From positions 22,276 through 86,275 of the forward strand of contig SNVD02013909.1 of assembly GCA_013180625.2 (NCBI GenBank): 64,000 bases of DNA, given 5' to 3'. This document shows positions 60,471-64,000 of this stretch, one piece after another (position 1 is the stretch's first letter; every line of letters begins with the position of its first letter). The notes below the pieces were generated by a model that had not been told where the DNA came from, ran no database searches, and saw only the letters and a list, made by a program, of their open reading frames with translations. Both the position numbers and the translations under genes were made by a program. The DNA is from Boswellia sacra (Eukaryota; Streptophyta; Magnoliopsida; Sapindales; Burseraceae).

Positions 60471-61882
60471 TGCGTTCGAAACTAGCAAGTATACTAGTCG
60501 CACAAGTAATAAAGTGATAAGTAAGATATCGTTCCCACGAGGATTGATTCTAATTGAATTTGTTATTTCCAGCAACAATAAACTAAATGGGGGGTTTTGT
60601 TGATGATTAACTAAATGAAATATTAATGCAAGTAAAGAATAACAAAACAGAAAGTAAATTTGAGTGAAAAATCAATGAAGAAAAACCTGGTTAAGGGATC
60701 CTTCTCTACCACAAGATATGGATTTGCGAATTAATTGTAGAATTGTCATCCAATTACACCATTGAAATTATCAACCGTAGATAACAACAAGCTCTGTTAT
60801 CCCAATCTTTCCTTACTTTGTTGTTAAATAAAACAGGCTCTTTATTTAATCTCTATCCATTAAACAACCTAGAACAAGCTCTCTAAATTTAATTCAATGG
60901 ATGCATTACGATAAGAAAGATAGGTTGATCTAAGCAATAAACACACAAGCTCGGATTATTTAACTTAGGTTGTATTCTCCAATTGCAATCTCTGATCACA
61001 ATTTTGCTACTAAGGTATTAGAAATTCAAGACAATTATGGATCAAGATTTCTAGTCTAGCAATAGACAACAACCAGATTATATTTAGTTGGCCATTCGAA
61101 ATACAATCAGCAAGCAATCATAAGCATTAGATATGGGAAAATACAAGCAACTTCAATTAGAGAATTGGATAACAACTTCTTGCACAATCAACTCACAAAA
61201 ACCATATCAGGGGCTTTGAAATCACCCTCAACCAATTCAGATTCAGTTACACATGTTTAAGAACGTGGTAAATACAATACAACATGGAGACATTCCAGAA
61301 AATGAAAGGGAAGGGAAAAACTTAGCAAATTTGATGTAATTCTCTTTGGATTGTAGTTCTTCCTCTTTCCAAGCTTCCTTTCTCCTTCAAGAACTCCAAG
61401 AGATGAAAGAATTCCAGAGCTGAAGCCTCCACCACGTTCTCCCCTCTTCAAGTTATGAAAATAAAACCCTAAAATGTGTTTAAATACTCTGCTACAGTAA
61501 CTTGCTACAGTGCCCCGTATTTATAACATGCTACAGTGATATATGGAATTACAAATATACACTTCTCATACCATTTTTATCAAAACTTTCGGTACACTAC
61601 ATAAATTCGTGAACCGTTAAATTTCTCCAGAAAATAGACTTCGAGAGCTTTTCAACGGTATATAGCATGTCATCGGGTTCATTGTATATCAATACAATTA
61701 AATCCGAGAAGATGGTTGACTAGCAGAGGTGAAAATGAAGGGTTTTACTCCATTTTTGTGCAAGTTGCTCCAAAACTCCTACAAACATCAAAACCACACA
61801 AAAACATAAAAATACCAAGGAATATAGCAAAGAAACATGGACGAATTGATATGAAAATGATATATAAATAGACACTTATCCA
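60471..61882 (-). repeat. 3' LTR of the gypsy element, about 1.41 kb
   Basis: In plus orientation it starts TGCGTTCGAAACTAGCAAG and ends GACACTTATCCA, giving TG...CA ends on the minus strand. It contains a TATA-like TTATAAATAC on the minus strand (about 61517-61528), and three GCTACAGT words lie nearby (61490-61540). The left border could be 2 bp earlier. The partner LTR is outside the window, so insertion age cannot be estimated. Confidence 0.75.
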
Positions 61883-61902
61883 ATTCCCCCACACTTAAAC
61901 TT
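61883..61902 (-). other. Polypurine tract of the gypsy element
   Basis: The minus strand reads TTTAAGTGTGGGGGAAT directly before the LTR, a common arrangement in plant gypsy elements. Confidence 0.75.
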
Positions 61903-63604
61903 TGCTAGTCTTCGAGCAACTACGACAATATGAAACAAAACTAAATTGAAACAGATTCAAAGAAAAAATTAAAACACACATGTTTTTACTTGCAAATAGG
62001 CCTCAAAGATTGTACTTAATTATAACCAAGGAAAACTTCAAAATAATGCACTTGATCAAGAATTTTATCTCAAAGATTAGTTTCGCTTCACTTGCCATTC
62101 CTCTAGTGTGTGTGTGTAGAGCCATTCTCACCTAATCACTTGTAACCCAGATGAGTTTATGCATAAAAATGAATCATATTTAATATTGAAGATGTGTGTA
62201 TAAATGTACTCCATCGGCCTGCTTTTCAAGTCACTCTCCACTAATGTAGACATGCACAACACCAAGGATCAAGTAGGAATTTATTAAGCATGTAACGTTT
62301 GGCTTGGGTGAAGGTATGATAAAGGATAATAATTTGGCTCAAATCACCCACAAACACATAAATCAGTCAAGATTATGTAGAGCTCAAGCCTATAACACAA
62401 CTTTATTTCAATTCACCATGTTACTCCCCGAAACTTATTTGAGAACACTCAATCTTTTTTTTTTTGCATAGAAACAAAATGAAAACTACAACCCCACACT
62501 TGTTGTTTCATTCTTTTAAGAAACACTTAAGGGTATAGATGCTCTTATTCTTCTCTTTTTTTTCACTCTTTTTGTTTTCTTCTTTTTTTTTTTTTTTTAC
62601 ACTTCCCCTCCCCACACTAAACAAAACATTGTCCTCAATGTTGTTTCAGTACGGTGGTACGAAAGCGCACAGCGTGGTTTTTTTTTTCTGTTTTTCTTTT
62701 TTTTTTTTTTTTTTTTACACACAATTAGAGACTCACTTGTATTGCTCATGATACATCCCAACCTCCTCTAACTTCCCAAAACCAGAACATAGCTCAAAAT
62801 TTTATTGTGAACGATCTATATGCTCATAGGTAAGGGATAAACTGTTTGGAACAAATTCATTTGAGGTTAGGAAATCTTTTAGTAAGTTAACAAAGAAAAA
62901 GGCTTACAAAGGCTCAAAGGGGTAACTAGGGATCAATTTCAGTCAAGGTTGGCTACTAAGGCTCAAACGGTCCAAAGATGGCCTAAATCATTTCCCCAAT
63001 GTTGCACAGTCTAGGATTTCGCCTCGAGTGACCATCAAAAAAGTTCTAGAATTCATTGAAATCTGAAGAAACATTTAAATTACATAAACTTTCTCTAAGT
63101 GAACAAAAAACACAGTGATAATAGCTCAGTGCTCAATGTTGCGCAAGGAATCAAAAGCAAAGCGAAAACCAATAAACATTTTAAGGACACAGATCCATGC
63201 ATCATTTATCATTTTCCAAGAGTTATTCTCAATTCAATCATTGCCTTATCATTGGCCCATAAAATGCAAGAGAAAAGGTACGTGGCGTTGTTACACCTGA
63301 GTCAAGATTGTATATTTCAACAATCCTTAGGACCAGTAGCCCGCAGACTTAAGGTTTCCAGCCTATATACCTTTATTATAAAGGAACAAAACAAGATACA
63401 AGGACACTTCAAACAACATGAAATAAACAAAACTACGATTTATAGATGAGAATGCGTTTCAAGCAGTAAAGAAAACCCCATATTTGCCATTCTCAGGTCT
63501 TTTATCCACAATGTTTTTTTTTTCGAATCGAAACTGGTAAAAACAAAAACACACAACTCCAACTTAATAAAAAACATAAACTTTACTCAGAAATAATAAT
63601 AAAG
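61903..63604 (-). other. Non-coding 3' zone of the gypsy element
   Basis: Long T runs (for example 62587-62599 and 62697-62716) and a second AAGTGTGGGG-type word (about 62607-62620, complement) lie here. Short open frames (62539-62751, 63099-63449) read low-complexity or unrecognised sequence. No integrase core motif was seen. Confidence 0.5.
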
Positions 63605-64000
63605 TCAACAAGTATGTGGACCAGTAGTCACAATACTTAATTTGATTTTTCGGCAACTTAAATTTACCTGTCCTTGACAACGGTCACAAGCTTTGCAAAA
63701 TAGATATGCATCTTTGAACAATGATGGCCAGTAGAATCCACAATCAAGAACTTTCAGGGCTGTTCTTTGTGGTCCAAAGTGACCGCCACATGCATAAGAA
63801 TGACAGAAGGTCAAAATTGAATTAAATTCAGATTCAGAAACACACCTTCGTATCACTTGATCAGAACAATGCTTCCATAAGTATGGATCATCCCATATGT
63901 AATATTTGGCAATGTTTTTGATCTTGTCTCTTTGAGCTCAAGTCAAGTCATGTGGTAGCTTCTTGGTAACTAAGTAATTAACAATATTTGCATACCAAGG
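63605..64000 (-). pseudogene. Gypsy pol fragment with integrase HHCC zinc finger
   Basis: The minus strand reads PWYANIVNYLVTKKLPHDLT, a stop, then KNIAKYYIWDDPYLWKHCSD, and then the integrase H2C2 finger: FCHSYACGGHFGPQ with a His pair and FCKACDRCQ with a CxxC pair. The linker DCGFYWPSLFKDAYL is typical of plant Ty3/gypsy integrases. After VNLSCRKIKL the similarity ends at about 63640, before the catalytic core. The in-frame stop near 63940 and the missing core make it non-functional. Confidence 0.88.

Larger units (their letters stand above)
60471..64000 (-). mobile_element. Ty3/gypsy retrotransposon, 3' part, running off the window
   Basis: On the minus strand the order from the window edge is integrase zinc-finger region (63605-64000), a long non-coding zone, the polypurine tract and the 3' LTR. 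It is inserted in hAT-A and is among the younger layers of the nest. The integrase core expected between 63600 and 62500 is missing, so the visible copy is defective. The words ACATTGAGGACAATGTT and AAGTGTGGGG in the non-coding zone are typical of some large plant gypsy (Tat/Athila-type) elements, but the lineage is not certain. Confidence 0.8.

Noticed and set aside
63099..63449. 116-codon plus-strand frame in the gypsy 3' zone
   Set aside because: It is antisense to the retroelement and shows no domain; probably a chance open frame.
1..64000. CRISPR arrays, operons, attachment sites or other bacterial systems
   Set aside because: No spaced direct-repeat array or compact gene clusters; spliced plant genes and plant transposons show this is nuclear plant DNA.

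Overview
The window is nuclear DNA from a flowering plant, most likely a eudicot. It is strongly AT-rich, its genes have GT-AG introns, its proteins belong to plant-specific families, and the space between genes is full of plant-type transposable elements. I could not identify the species. Three protein genes are well supported: a C2-domain CAR-family protein (3128-4436, plus, 3 exons, 179 aa), a PIN1-type auxin efflux carrier (13449-16628, plus, 6 exons, 616 aa) and a Golgi coiled-coil protein, golgin candidate 2 (36796-43883, minus, 10 exons, 640 aa). Exon joins were worked out by hand; every junction keeps frame and has GT-AG borders.

Layout. 1-3127: a non-autonomous hAT-like element (1274-2664) with a perfect 8-bp target duplication and an internal foldback, then the CAR gene leader. 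4437-12600: AT-rich intergenic DNA with two foldback MITEs and a second hAT-like element (6613-7400). 12600-16628: PIN1 and its leader. 16629-36320: about 20 kb without a convincing gene, holding a SINE with 13-bp target duplications, an internally deleted Ty1/copia element, a degenerate CACTA-like element and several foldback elements and repeats. 36796-43883: golgin.

45040-64000 is a nest of transposons. An old hAT element (hAT-A, from about 45040) is split by a 12.8-kb hAT element (hAT-B, 47297-60103) flanked by the perfect duplication ACAACAGA. hAT-B itself carries a non-autonomous hAT (47774-49047, duplication ATCAATCT), a long solo LTR (50227-51896, duplication ATATT), a CACTA element with a decayed Ulp1-type peptidase gene (52812-56106) and a gypsy-like solo LTR (about 57945-59221). 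A Ty3/gypsy element (60471 to beyond the window, minus strand) cuts the far part of hAT-A. All transposase and polyprotein genes seen are broken.

The three host genes act in unrelated processes: membrane/ABA-receptor association (CAR), polar auxin transport (PIN1) and Golgi structure (golgin). Nothing suggests a functional cluster. I found no convincing new biological system; the most informative feature is the order of insertions recorded in the nest at the right end.
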